Positions 1 to 5,306 of a stretch of DNA of 5,306 nucleotides are shown here, piece after piece. A program made the translations under genes and the position numbers. Every line of letters starts with the position of its first letter. The stretch's first letter is position 1. This DNA is from an uncultured Pseudomonadales bacterium. Lineage in GTDB: Bacteria > Pseudomonadota > Gammaproteobacteria > Pseudomonadales > Porticoccaceae. The DNA lies in contig CALLDA010000181.1 of the NCBI GenBank assembly GCA_937998635.1, forward strand, positions 1 through 5,306. The letters are read 5' to 3'. Below the pieces are notes generated by a model. The model was given only the letters and a program-made list of their open reading frames with translations, ran no database searches and had not been told where the DNA came from.

Positions 1-1
1 T

Positions 2-247
2 GCGGACACATGGAATCTGCCGACTACGGCTATTCAGGCGGGTGAATTTGTATGGCAGGTCGATGATGACCTGACACTGCATCGCCTTGAACCGGAAATT
101 ATTGCCACCTTAAGCGACGGTGTTATTGTCCGGCTACCCCTATCGAGTAGCAGTGGGCGTTTTGTCGATAGTGCGGTGGCTGGGGCGGTAGAAGGAGCCA
201 CGGTCGTTATCATCGATGATCAGTCAGGTGAGCAGTGGGATGAGTGA
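2..247 (+). CDS. RND efflux periplasmic adaptor subunit (HlyD/MFP family), C-terminal part only
   Basis: The open frame enters from the left edge and ends at TGA 245-247, giving the last 81 residues; the start and the lipoyl/hairpin domains are outside the window. Early on it reads LPTTAIQAGEFVWQVDDD, the usual 'P..Al..g..VWvvd.d' stretch of the beta-barrel/membrane-proximal region of membrane fusion proteins. It ends with FVDSAVAGAVEGATVVI, matching the family pattern 'vv.s.l..pveGm.v'. Family knowledge: such adaptors sit in the periplasm, anchored by a lipid or one helix, and link an RND pump to an outer-membrane channel. The next gene, an RND transporter, starts inside this gene's last codons (8-base overlap), which strongly supports the pairing. 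The assignment rests on the short C-terminal motif plus context; the substrate cannot be told. Confidence 0.8.
   Translation, partial: ADTWNLPTTAIQAGEFVWQVDDDLTLHRLEPEIIATLSDGVIVRLPLSSSSGRFVDSAVAGAVEGATVVIIDDQSGEQWDE
226..232 (+). promoter_or_regulatory. Ribosome binding site that decides the RND gene start
   Basis: AGGTGAG lies about 8 bases before ATG 240, a good spacing. The alternative in-frame ATG at 216 has its nearest SD-like AAGGAG (192-197) 18 bases away, which is too far. The ATG at 240 is therefore preferred. It also gives the compact ATGAGTGA stop/start overlap with the adaptor gene, suggesting coupled translation. Confidence 0.6.
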
Positions 248-3200
248 CGAAAACAATGGCTCAGGCTCTACAGGTAGCGCTTCCCCAGACTCAGACCAAA
301 ACGCAAGCACAGATTCACAACAATCTTCCCTGGTAGCCTGGTTCGCCACTAATAGCGTTGCGGCCAATATCATTATGGTGTTTTTGTTGGTCGGCGGTTT
401 TATGGCCGCACGCAATATGGTGACTGAAACCTTTCCCTCCCTCGACCCAAGAACTATCACGATCGCCACACCCTATCCGGGAGCTACGCCCTACGATGTG
501 GAAGAAAGTATTACCCGCCGAGTTGAGGAGGCAGTTATCGGCATACAAGGTGTGAAACGGGTCACCTCACGAGCCACCGAGGGTGCCGGTGTAGTCACAG
601 TGGAGATGGAGGATTTCGCGGATAAAAGTCAGGTTCTGGATGATGTAGAAACCGCCGTAGATGGACTGGTGGATTTCCCTCCGGAAGAGGCAGAGGAAAC
701 CTCGGTGGTTAAAACCAAGCGCACCTCGAGCATGATGTCCCTGGCTGTGTTTGGCGATATAGAGGAATCGACCCTGCATTATTGGGCCGAAAAAATAGAA
801 AGTGAATTACTGAACCTCCCCGAAGTCAGCCTGATTAGCATTGCCGGTGGTCGAAATTATGAAATCTCTATCGAGGTCAGCGAGCAAACGCTGCGCCACT
901 ACGGTTTGACCCTGGACGATATTTCTCGTCGTGTCGCTGAGTTTTCCATTGATGTTCCCGGCGGCACCTTACGCACCGAAGGCGGGGATATATTAATCCG
1001 CGTCCAGGATAAGCGTTACACCGGAGCAGAGTTCGAAAACATCACCATTCGCAGCGGTAAAGATGGAGCCAGATTGCGTTTGGGGGATATAGCTACCATT
1101 CGCGATCATTTTGCAGACGTGCAGATTCTTAATCATTACAACGGAAAGCCGGCCTTGTTTGTTGAGGTCTTACGCAGCGACACCCAGGACACTCTGGAGA
1201 TGGAAGGCGCGATCAAAGCCTACCTCACTACCGTAGATTTGCCCGAGGGGCTGGATATTCAGATATGGCGCAATAGCACGGATGTGCTTCGCGCCCGCAT
1301 CAGTCTGATGGTTCGCAACGGTATTCTCGGCTATGTCCTGGTGTTCCTGAGCCTATTGTTGTTTCTGGATTTAAAGCTCGCCTTCTGGACCAGTCTGGGC
1401 ATTCCCATCTCCTTTATGGGGGGCCTGTTACTGGTATCTTTTACGGGCATCACCATGAATATGATCACGCTATTTGCCTTGATTATCGTGATTGGCATCG
1501 TGGTCGATGATGCCATTGTCATTGGCGAAAGTATTTATCATGAACAGGAGATAAACCCGGCTAATCGAAATGCGGTTCTGGATGGTGTGCATCGCGTTAA
1601 GGCACCGGTGACTATTGGCGTGTTGACCTCCATTGCCGCATTTGCCCCGCTGATATTTTCCACCGGTGCGATGGCGCAAATTATGTTGCCTATCCCCCTG
1701 GTGGTGATCGGCATACTGGCGATTTCTCTGGTTGAGGCCTTTTATATTCTGCCTGCGCACCTGGCTTCGACCAAACGTTGGAGTGCCGGTTTGTTGGCAG
1801 CTCTGCGCGACTACACCCAGGCAGGTTTGGCTCGGTTTATTGATCGCAGACTTATTCCCGCGCTTAAACTAAGTCTGCAATATCGCTATGCGGCCATTGC
1901 TATTGCTTGTGCGACGATCATTATCACTACCGGTATTTTTCAAGGCGGTATCGTCCGTTTCGTGTTTTTTCCGCAGATAGACAGTGATCACATCACAGTT
2001 AACTTTAAGATGCCCACCGGTACGCCTTTCGAAACGACTTATGAATATGCGGCACAGATCCTCGCCGCCGGTGAACAAATGGCGCAGGATGCTGACGCAC
2101 AGATCGGCGGTGATAGCTCCATTGTAGAGGCGATCTCCTTTACGGTGGGCAGTCAGGGCGCGACTACTACTGGCCCAGCAGCCAGTAATAACAGTACCAA
2201 TGCCACTAATCTTGCGCAAATTCGTATGGAGCTTGTACCCGGCGACCAACGGCCCTTTTCGTCTGGGGAGCTGGAGCGTAAATGGCGTAAAAATACGCCT
2301 TTAATTCCCGGAGTAGAAAGCCTGACCTTTCGCAGCAGTTTGGTAAATACCGGTGACGATATAAATATCGAACTATCCCATCGTGATGAAACAGTATTAG
2401 ATAAAGCAGCTAACGACTTTAAACAAACCCTGGCACGAATAGATGGTGTTAGTGACGTTGAGGACAGTTTCGAAACTGGGAAGCGGGAGTACGTATTTGA
2501 GTTGACTCCCGCCGGTTTAGCAGCTGGGCTTGCACCCCTTGATATTGGCCGCCAGTTGCGCTTTGCCTATTATGGTGCCGAAGTCCATCGCGTGCAGCGG
2601 GGGCGCAGCGAGCTTAAAGTCATGGTGCGTTATCCTGAAGATCAACGTCGCAGTCTCAGTGATTTATACCAGACTCGAATTCGTCTCAAGGACGGTTCAG
2701 AAATGGACTTGCGCACCGCCGCTGTGATCCGTGAGCAGCGTGGTTATTCAAGAATTGAACGGGTTGACGGCCTGCGTATCGTCAGCGTTAGCGCTAACGT
2801 CGAAGAGGCGCTTACCACTCCAGATGATGTGATTAGCACCATGCGCCAGGATGCCTTGCCCGAGTTGTTGGCCCGCTATCCGGGTCTCGCTTATTCCTTT
2901 GAGGGTGCCAGCCGTAATCAACGGGATGATATGGCGTCTCTTCAGCGTAATTTGATGATCGCCGTGATGGTAATGTTTGTCATGCTGGCGTCCCAGCTGC
3001 GCAGCTATGTGCAACCGCTGATTATTTTGAGTGCCATTCCCTTTGGCTTTGTTGGCTCGGTGATGGGCCATTTATTAATGGGTTTCGATATCTCCTTTAT
3101 TTCAATTTTTGGCATGATTGCCCTGTCGGGGGTGGTGGTCAACGACTCTGTGGTACTGGTTGACTACTATAATCAGCTTCGGAAAGAACAAGAGCTGGAT

Positions 3201-3470
3201 GTCAAAGCAGCCTTGGTTGCTGCGGTGGAAAGGCGTTTCAGGCCAATATTGTTAACCACCATGACCACTAGTCTGGGTCTGCTACCGATGCTCACCGAAA
3301 CCAGTCTGCAGGCTAAGTTTCTTATTCCAATGGCAGTGAGCATTGCTTTCGGCATTCTCTATGCCAGTATCGTGATTGTTTTCCTGGTGCCTGCACTGAT
3401 TCTTGTCGCCGAGGATTGCCGGGTATTTATCAGGAAAGTATTTCACCGGCAGGCGGATGCCGCTACGTAA
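240..3470 (+). CDS. RND efflux transporter permease (AcrB/HAE-like superfamily)
   Basis: Inner-membrane pump of 1076 residues (1084 if ATG 216 is used), close to the usual 1020-1060. It has the classic RND plan: TM1 about 40-58, a large periplasmic loop to about 360, TM2-TM6 about 361-505, TM7 about 550-568, a second large loop to about 903, then TM8-TM12 to about 1055. TM4 carries VVDDAIVIGE with D423/D424, equivalent to the AcrB Asp407/Asp408 proton-relay pair. TM10 reads SGVVVNDSVVLVD, so the AcrB Lys940-Asn941 position is Val967-Asn968 followed by Asp969. RFRPILLTT at the start of TM11 is also typical. Family role: proton-driven export from the periplasm/inner membrane through an adaptor and outer-membrane channel. 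It overlaps the adaptor gene upstream. Odd: residues 1-30 are a polar Ser/Asn/Asp/Gly-rich tail, far longer than AcrB's. Subfamily and substrate cannot be assigned; calling it a drug pump would be inference. Confidence 0.95.
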   Translation: MSDENNGSGSTGSASPDSDQNASTDSQQSSLVAWFATNSVAANIIMVFLLVGGFMAARNMVTETFPSLDPRTITIATPYPGATPYDVEESITRRVEEAVIGIQGVKRVTSRATEGAGVVTVEMEDFADKSQVLDDVETAVDGLVDFPPEEAEETSVVKTKRTSSMMSLAVFGDIEESTLHYWAEKIESELLNLPEVSLISIAGGRNYEISIEVSEQTLRHYGLTLDDISRRVAEFSIDVPGGTLRTEGGDILIRVQDKRYTGAEFENITIRSGKDGARLRLGDIATIRDHFADVQILNHYNGKPALFVEVLRSDTQDTLEMEGAIKAYLTTVDLPEGLDIQIWRNSTDVLRARISLMVRNGILGYVLVFLSLLLFLDLKLAFWTSLGIPISFMGGLLLVSFTGITMNMITLFALIIVIGIVVDDAIVIGESIYHEQEINPANRNAVLDGVHRVKAPVTIGVLTSIAAFAPLIFSTGAMAQIMLPIPLVVIGILAISLVEAFYILPAHLASTKRWSAGLLAALRDYTQAGLARFIDRRLIPALKLSLQYRYAAIAIACATIIITTGIFQGGIVRFVFFPQIDSDHITVNFKMPTGTPFETTYEYAAQILAAGEQMAQDADAQIGGDSSIVEAISFTVGSQGATTTGPAASNNSTNATNLAQIRMELVPGDQRPFSSGELERKWRKNTPLIPGVESLTFRSSLVNTGDDINIELSHRDETVLDKAANDFKQTLARIDGVSDVEDSFETGKREYVFELTPAGLAAGLAPLDIGRQLRFAYYGAEVHRVQRGRSELKVMVRYPEDQRRSLSDLYQTRIRLKDGSEMDLRTAAVIREQRGYSRIERVDGLRIVSVSANVEEALTTPDDVISTMRQDALPELLARYPGLAYSFEGASRNQRDDMASLQRNLMIAVMVMFVMLASQLRSYVQPLIILSAIPFGFVGSVMGHLLMGFDISFISIFGMIALSGVVVNDSVVLVDYYNQLRKEQELDVKAALVAAVERRFRPILLTTMTTSLGLLPMLTETSLQAKFLIPMAVSIAFGILYASIVIVFLVPALILVAEDCRVFIRKVFHRQADAAT

Positions 3471-3523
3471 CAGAAAAACCAAAGGGCGTTCAAGATGAAG
3501 CTGGTAGGAAAGTTCTTGTCAGC

Positions 3524-3552
3524 TACACAATGGATGAGTCGGCATATAGAAT
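3524..3552 (+). promoter_or_regulatory. Possible sigma70-type promoter in the gap after the RND gene
   Basis: TACACA (3524-3529, 4 of 6 matches to TTGACA) is followed after 17 bases by TAGAAT (3547-3552, 5 of 6 matches to TATAAT). Transcription would begin near 3559, just before the tiny frame at 3572 and the 234-codon gene at 3677, making them a unit separate from the pump operon. Such matches arise by chance, so this is weak; read-through from the pump operon is equally possible because I see no terminator in the gap. Confidence 0.3.
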
Positions 3553-3571
3553 TATCCTGTGAGATGTGGTC

Positions 3572-3661
3572 ATGGTGGTTTCGTCTGAGCTGGTGTTCTA
3601 TCTGATATTCGCTGGAATATTATGGCTGCGTAATAAAGTTTTTCGGTGGGCTAATGCTTAA
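3572..3661 (+). CDS. Putative 29-residue single-span membrane peptide, in frame with the next gene
   Basis: ATG 3572 (or GTG 3566, adding two residues) opens a 29-codon frame ending at TAA 3659-3661. The product has a hydrophobic core, ELVFYLIFAGILWL, followed by basic LRNKVFRW, a pattern suited to one membrane helix with its C-terminal end in the cytoplasm. SD support is weak (GTGAG at about 3559-3563). The frame is the same as that of the gene starting at 3677, with only this TAA and five sense codons between them. It could be a tiny coupled membrane protein, or the first helix of a formerly longer two-helix protein now cut by a stop codon. It could also be chance: short frames of this size are common, so confidence is low. 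Confidence 0.35.
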   Translation: MVVSSELVFYLIFAGILWLRNKVFRWANA

Positions 3662-3665
3662 TTTT

Positions 3666-3671
3666 GGGAGG
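3666..3671 (+). promoter_or_regulatory. Strong ribosome binding site of the 234-codon gene
   Basis: GGGAGG lies 5 bases before GTG 3677 and 8 bases before TTG 3680; both are possible starts, one codon apart. It begins 4 bases after the TAA of the tiny upstream frame, an arrangement suited to re-initiation or coupled translation. Confidence 0.65.
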
Positions 3672-3676
3672 TTTTA

Positions 3677-4381
3677 GTGTTGAAAAAAAAGCCTTTAAAA
3701 ATCACCAAATTGCTTGCCACCTTCATTTTCATATCAATTATTCTCCTCGCTTTTCTGGCGCCTGCTTATACCTATCAAAGGTTTAATTCAGAGTATCCCA
3801 TCGCAACATTGGCGTTTACCAGGGTATTAGATCAGCAATATATCGCTGAATTACGCGCTGCGGATTATTGCGACAACAGGGAATTTGTGATCGAGGGTGA
3901 TCAGTGGCAACTTGATGCCAGTTTCATCAAATGGACAGGGCTCGGTGTGATGTTGGGTTTTGATTCACGCTACCGCCTGGATCGTTTGTCGGGACGTTAT
4001 CGTCGAGTGGCTGAGCAGAATGCGAATCCGATATTGGCTCATGACATATCACCAGAAGCAGTGTTTAACGCACTTGAAAATAGTGTCTTTATTGAAAGTG
4101 GTGCTTTTTTTGAAAAACTAAATCCCTTAATAGATACGGTTTTTGGATCGTCGGTTTATATGGATATAAATACCGACGATATCTACAACATATACCGAAC
4201 CGAAGATGCTTTGATAGTAAAGTCCACCGAACGAGACTCTGTCGTTTACGATAACGGCGTCGCGACTATTAAAATAAATCATGCCTGCGGCGAGGAGCCA
4301 TCAATGTTTGATGGCCTGGTGGGGAGGGCCAATGATCTGCTTAATAAGGTATTCAGTGGTCGCGGTTGGGAGGGCGCTTGA
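3677..4381 (+). CDS. Membrane-anchored conserved hypothetical protein (type often labelled 'cation/multidrug efflux pump')
   Basis: The protein has 234 residues. A Lys-rich N-terminus (LKKKPLKITK) precedes one hydrophobic helix at about 12-31, so it is probably an inner-membrane anchor with a roughly 200-residue periplasmic domain. A block at about 75-109 contains GDQWQLDA, FIKWTG and YRLDRLSGRYR; later comes a DTVFGSSVYM segment at about 153-162. From memory, this matches a family in Pseudomonas, Marinobacter and relatives annotated 'multidrug transporter' or 'cation/multidrug efflux pump', although one helix cannot make a transporter; I know of no proven function. Start: GTG 3677 with GGGAGG 5 bases upstream, or TTG 3680. 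Family members as I recall them have an extra N-terminal helix, which here may be the separate frame at 3572-3661. An A8 tract (3683-3690) follows the start. The 3' end overlaps the convergent hydroxylase gene by 29 bases. Location after an RND operon hints at a link, but that is only inference. Confidence 0.85.
   Translation: MLKKKPLKITKLLATFIFISIILLAFLAPAYTYQRFNSEYPIATLAFTRVLDQQYIAELRAADYCDNREFVIEGDQWQLDASFIKWTGLGVMLGFDSRYRLDRLSGRYRRVAEQNANPILAHDISPEAVFNALENSVFIESGAFFEKLNPLIDTVFGSSVYMDINTDDIYNIYRTEDALIVKSTERDSVVYDNGVATIKINHACGEEPSMFDGLVGRANDLLNKVFSGRGWEGA
4297..4315. repeat. Short perfect inverted repeat (7-bp stem, 5-base loop)
   Basis: GCCATCA (4297-4303) and TGATGGC (4309-4315) flank ATGTT. 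It lies inside the 3' part of the 234-codon gene, about 40 bases beyond the stop of the convergent hydroxylase gene, so it could form a stem at the end of that transcript. No T-run follows on either strand, so it is not a standard intrinsic terminator. It may simply reflect coding sequence. Confidence 0.3.
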
Positions 4382-5255
4382 CTGGATGCTTGTCTGGGTT
4401 TTTGATAGCGCGGTTGATAGAGTAATTGCCGCTAGAGTCTTTAAATGGCTGAATTAGCATACGATCGAGGCCCAGATCTCGTGTGCTGCGAAATTGATCA
4501 ATGCCAATCGTCATTCCATCATGCCCTTTCTCCGGTTGCGCACGATAAGTGCCGAGATAGCGATCCCATAACGACAAATTAAAGCCAAAATTACTGTTGG
4601 CTTCGTGAGGTAGCACGGAATGATGAACGCGATGCATATCGGGCGTGACAATCATTTTTCGTAATATGCCATCAATGGCCAGGGGTAATCTGACATTGGC
4701 GTGATTGAACATGGCCAGGGCATTGAGGATCACTTCGAAGACCAGTACGGCTACCGCGAGCGGGCCCAGCGCGGCAATGATCAGTAATTTAATGGCCATA
4801 GATAAAAGAATTTCTACAGGATGAAATCGCGAGCCTGTGGTGACATCAAATTCCAGATCGGCGTGATGCATACGATGCAGACGCCAAAGACAAGGTACGG
4901 CATGAAACATAACGTGCTGTAAATAGATGGCGAGGTCGAGAATAATAATGGCCAGCAGGAAGCTAAGCCAGGGTGGTAGCGACAGGTAGTGGAGTAGACC
5001 CCAGCTTTGTGATTGGGCAAACTGCGCAAGTCCAACTGCGCTGATGGGTGTAAGAATACGCAGTAACACGGTGTTAAAAACCACAATGCCGATATTGTTG
5101 GGCCAGCGAATGCGGCGGGGGATGCCCTGATGCCGACGGGGCGCCAGTAATTCCCAGCTGGCCATAAGCAGAAAAATACCCAGGAAAAAGGCCAGCCGAA
5201 CCGTTGGCTCATTGTCCAGCAGGTGATCAACTAAAAAGGAACTGTTTATTGGCAT
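4353..5255 (-). CDS. Fatty acid hydroxylase / sterol desaturase family membrane protein
   Basis: The 300-residue integral membrane di-iron enzyme is of usual family length. Hydrophobic spans lie at about 20-36, 55-78, 92-113 and 150-182. The histidine clusters that bind the two irons are all visible: HVMFH (114-118), HRMHH (127-131), RFHPVE (H145), FNHANV (H185) and DMHRVHHS (H208, H211, H212). The segment NFGFNLSLWDRYLGTY (222-237) is also typical. Family role: O2-dependent hydroxylation or desaturation of lipids such as fatty acids, sterols or carotenoids, with active-site histidines facing the cytoplasm; the substrate cannot be read from sequence. ATG 5255 is the first standard start after an in-frame TGA at 5268-5270; its SD sits unusually close. 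The last 20 or so residues are a basic, proline-containing tail overlapping the convergent gene's end by 29 bases. The gene looks monocistronic and intact. Confidence 0.93.
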   Translation of the reverse strand: MPINSSFLVDHLLDNEPTVRLAFFLGIFLLMASWELLAPRRHQGIPRRIRWPNNIGIVVFNTVLLRILTPISAVGLAQFAQSQSWGLLHYLSLPPWLSFLLAIIILDLAIYLQHVMFHAVPCLWRLHRMHHADLEFDVTTGSRFHPVEILLSMAIKLLIIAALGPLAVAVLVFEVILNALAMFNHANVRLPLAIDGILRKMIVTPDMHRVHHSVLPHEANSNFGFNLSLWDRYLGTYRAQPEKGHDGMTIGIDQFRSTRDLGLDRMLIQPFKDSSGNYSINRAIKNPDKHPVKRPPNRDH

Positions 5256-5257
5256 AG

Positions 5258-5262
5258 CCTCC
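5258..5262 (-). promoter_or_regulatory. Ribosome binding site of the hydroxylase gene, unusually close to the start
   Basis: On the minus strand GGAGG is followed by only two bases (CT) before ATG 5255; 5-9 is normal. No ATG, GTG or TTG lies at the usual distance downstream, and an in-frame stop lies just upstream, so ATG 5255 remains the best start. Confidence 0.5.
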
Positions 5263-5288
5263 AGGTTTCATGGTCTTATGCGTAGCAC

Positions 5289-5297
5289 ATTATGGCA
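5289..5297 (-). promoter_or_regulatory. Possible extended -10 promoter of the hydroxylase gene
   Basis: On the minus strand TGCCATAAT fits an extended -10 element (TGn followed by CATAAT, 5 of 6 matches to TATAAT). Transcription would start near 5282, giving a leader of about 27 bases. The -35 region would lie beyond the right edge of the window and cannot be checked. Confidence 0.3.
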
Positions 5298-5306
5298 AAC
5301 AGTTAT

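Noticed and set aside
216..239. Earlier RND start at ATG 216
   Set aside because: There is no SD at a proper distance, and the ATG at 240 has AGGTGAG well placed. The eight extra residues add no conserved feature.
1869..2249. 126-codon antisense frame within the RND gene, and similar shorter antisense frames along it
   Set aside because: They have no recognisable domain, and the sense strand encodes a clear full-length RND transporter; these are codon-bias shadows.
2786..2799. Perfect 14-base palindrome CGTTAGCGCTAACG
   Set aside because: It is inside the RND coding sequence (encoding part of VSVSANVEE). A palindrome of this size is expected roughly once in a few windows of this length, and no second copy was seen.
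3447..3464. GCGG-ATG-CCGC hairpin at the end of the RND gene as a terminator
   Set aside because: The stem has only four pairs, lies inside the coding sequence and is not followed by a T-run.
3495..3605. 36-codon frame starting ATG 3495 with AAAGGGCG upstream
   Set aside because: The product (Trp- and Ser-rich, no clear helix or motif) resembles nothing I know, and it overlaps the more plausible membrane-helix frame at 3572 in another frame. Likely chance.
4814..5230. 138-codon minus-strand frame inside the hydroxylase gene
   Set aside because: It is a different-frame shadow of the hydroxylase; its composition is Cys/Trp/Pro-rich with no domain, while the overlapping frame has complete histidine boxes.

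Overview
This window looks like chromosomal DNA from a free-living, probably marine or environmental gammaproteobacterium. That is inference from moderate GC content, proteobacterial-type Shine-Dalgarno (SD) sites, a tight adaptor/RND-pump pair, and a small membrane-anchored protein of a type I recall mainly from Pseudomonas- and Marinobacter-like genomes. Nothing here fixes a genus. I see no mobile element, CRISPR array, rRNA or tRNA.

Left part (2-3470, + strand): the 3' end of a periplasmic adaptor (HlyD/membrane fusion protein) gene runs straight into a complete RND inner-membrane transporter gene. The two overlap by 8 bases and so are almost certainly co-transcribed and translationally coupled. 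Together they would form the inner-membrane and periplasmic parts of a tripartite proton-driven efflux pump. No outer-membrane channel gene is in the window, so it lies upstream, lies elsewhere, or is a shared TolC-like protein. The pump keeps the TM4 Asp-Asp pair, but in TM10 it has Val-Asn-Asp where AcrB has Lys-Asn. It also has an unusually long polar N-terminal tail.

Middle (3471-4381, + strand): a 206-base gap holds a possible promoter and a tiny open frame (3572-3661) encoding one hydrophobic segment. A single TAA separates this frame from a 234-codon gene in the same reading frame (3677-4381), which starts at GTG behind a strong GGGAGG. The 234-residue protein has one N-terminal membrane anchor and a conserved WQLDA...YRLDRLSGRY block. 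It resembles proteins often labelled 'cation/multidrug efflux pump' although they are not transporters. The tiny frame may be the detached first membrane segment of that protein.

Right part (4353-5255, - strand): a complete membrane-bound fatty acid hydroxylase/sterol desaturase family gene with all the histidine boxes. It converges on the 234-codon gene with a 29-base tail-to-tail overlap and has a possible extended -10 promoter at the right edge.

Overall the window is ordinary accessory/core metabolism and efflux. The most notable points are the in-frame split ahead of the 234-residue protein, the altered TM10 motif and N-terminal tail of the pump, and the translation-start oddity of the hydroxylase. 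I see no clear evidence for a new biological system.
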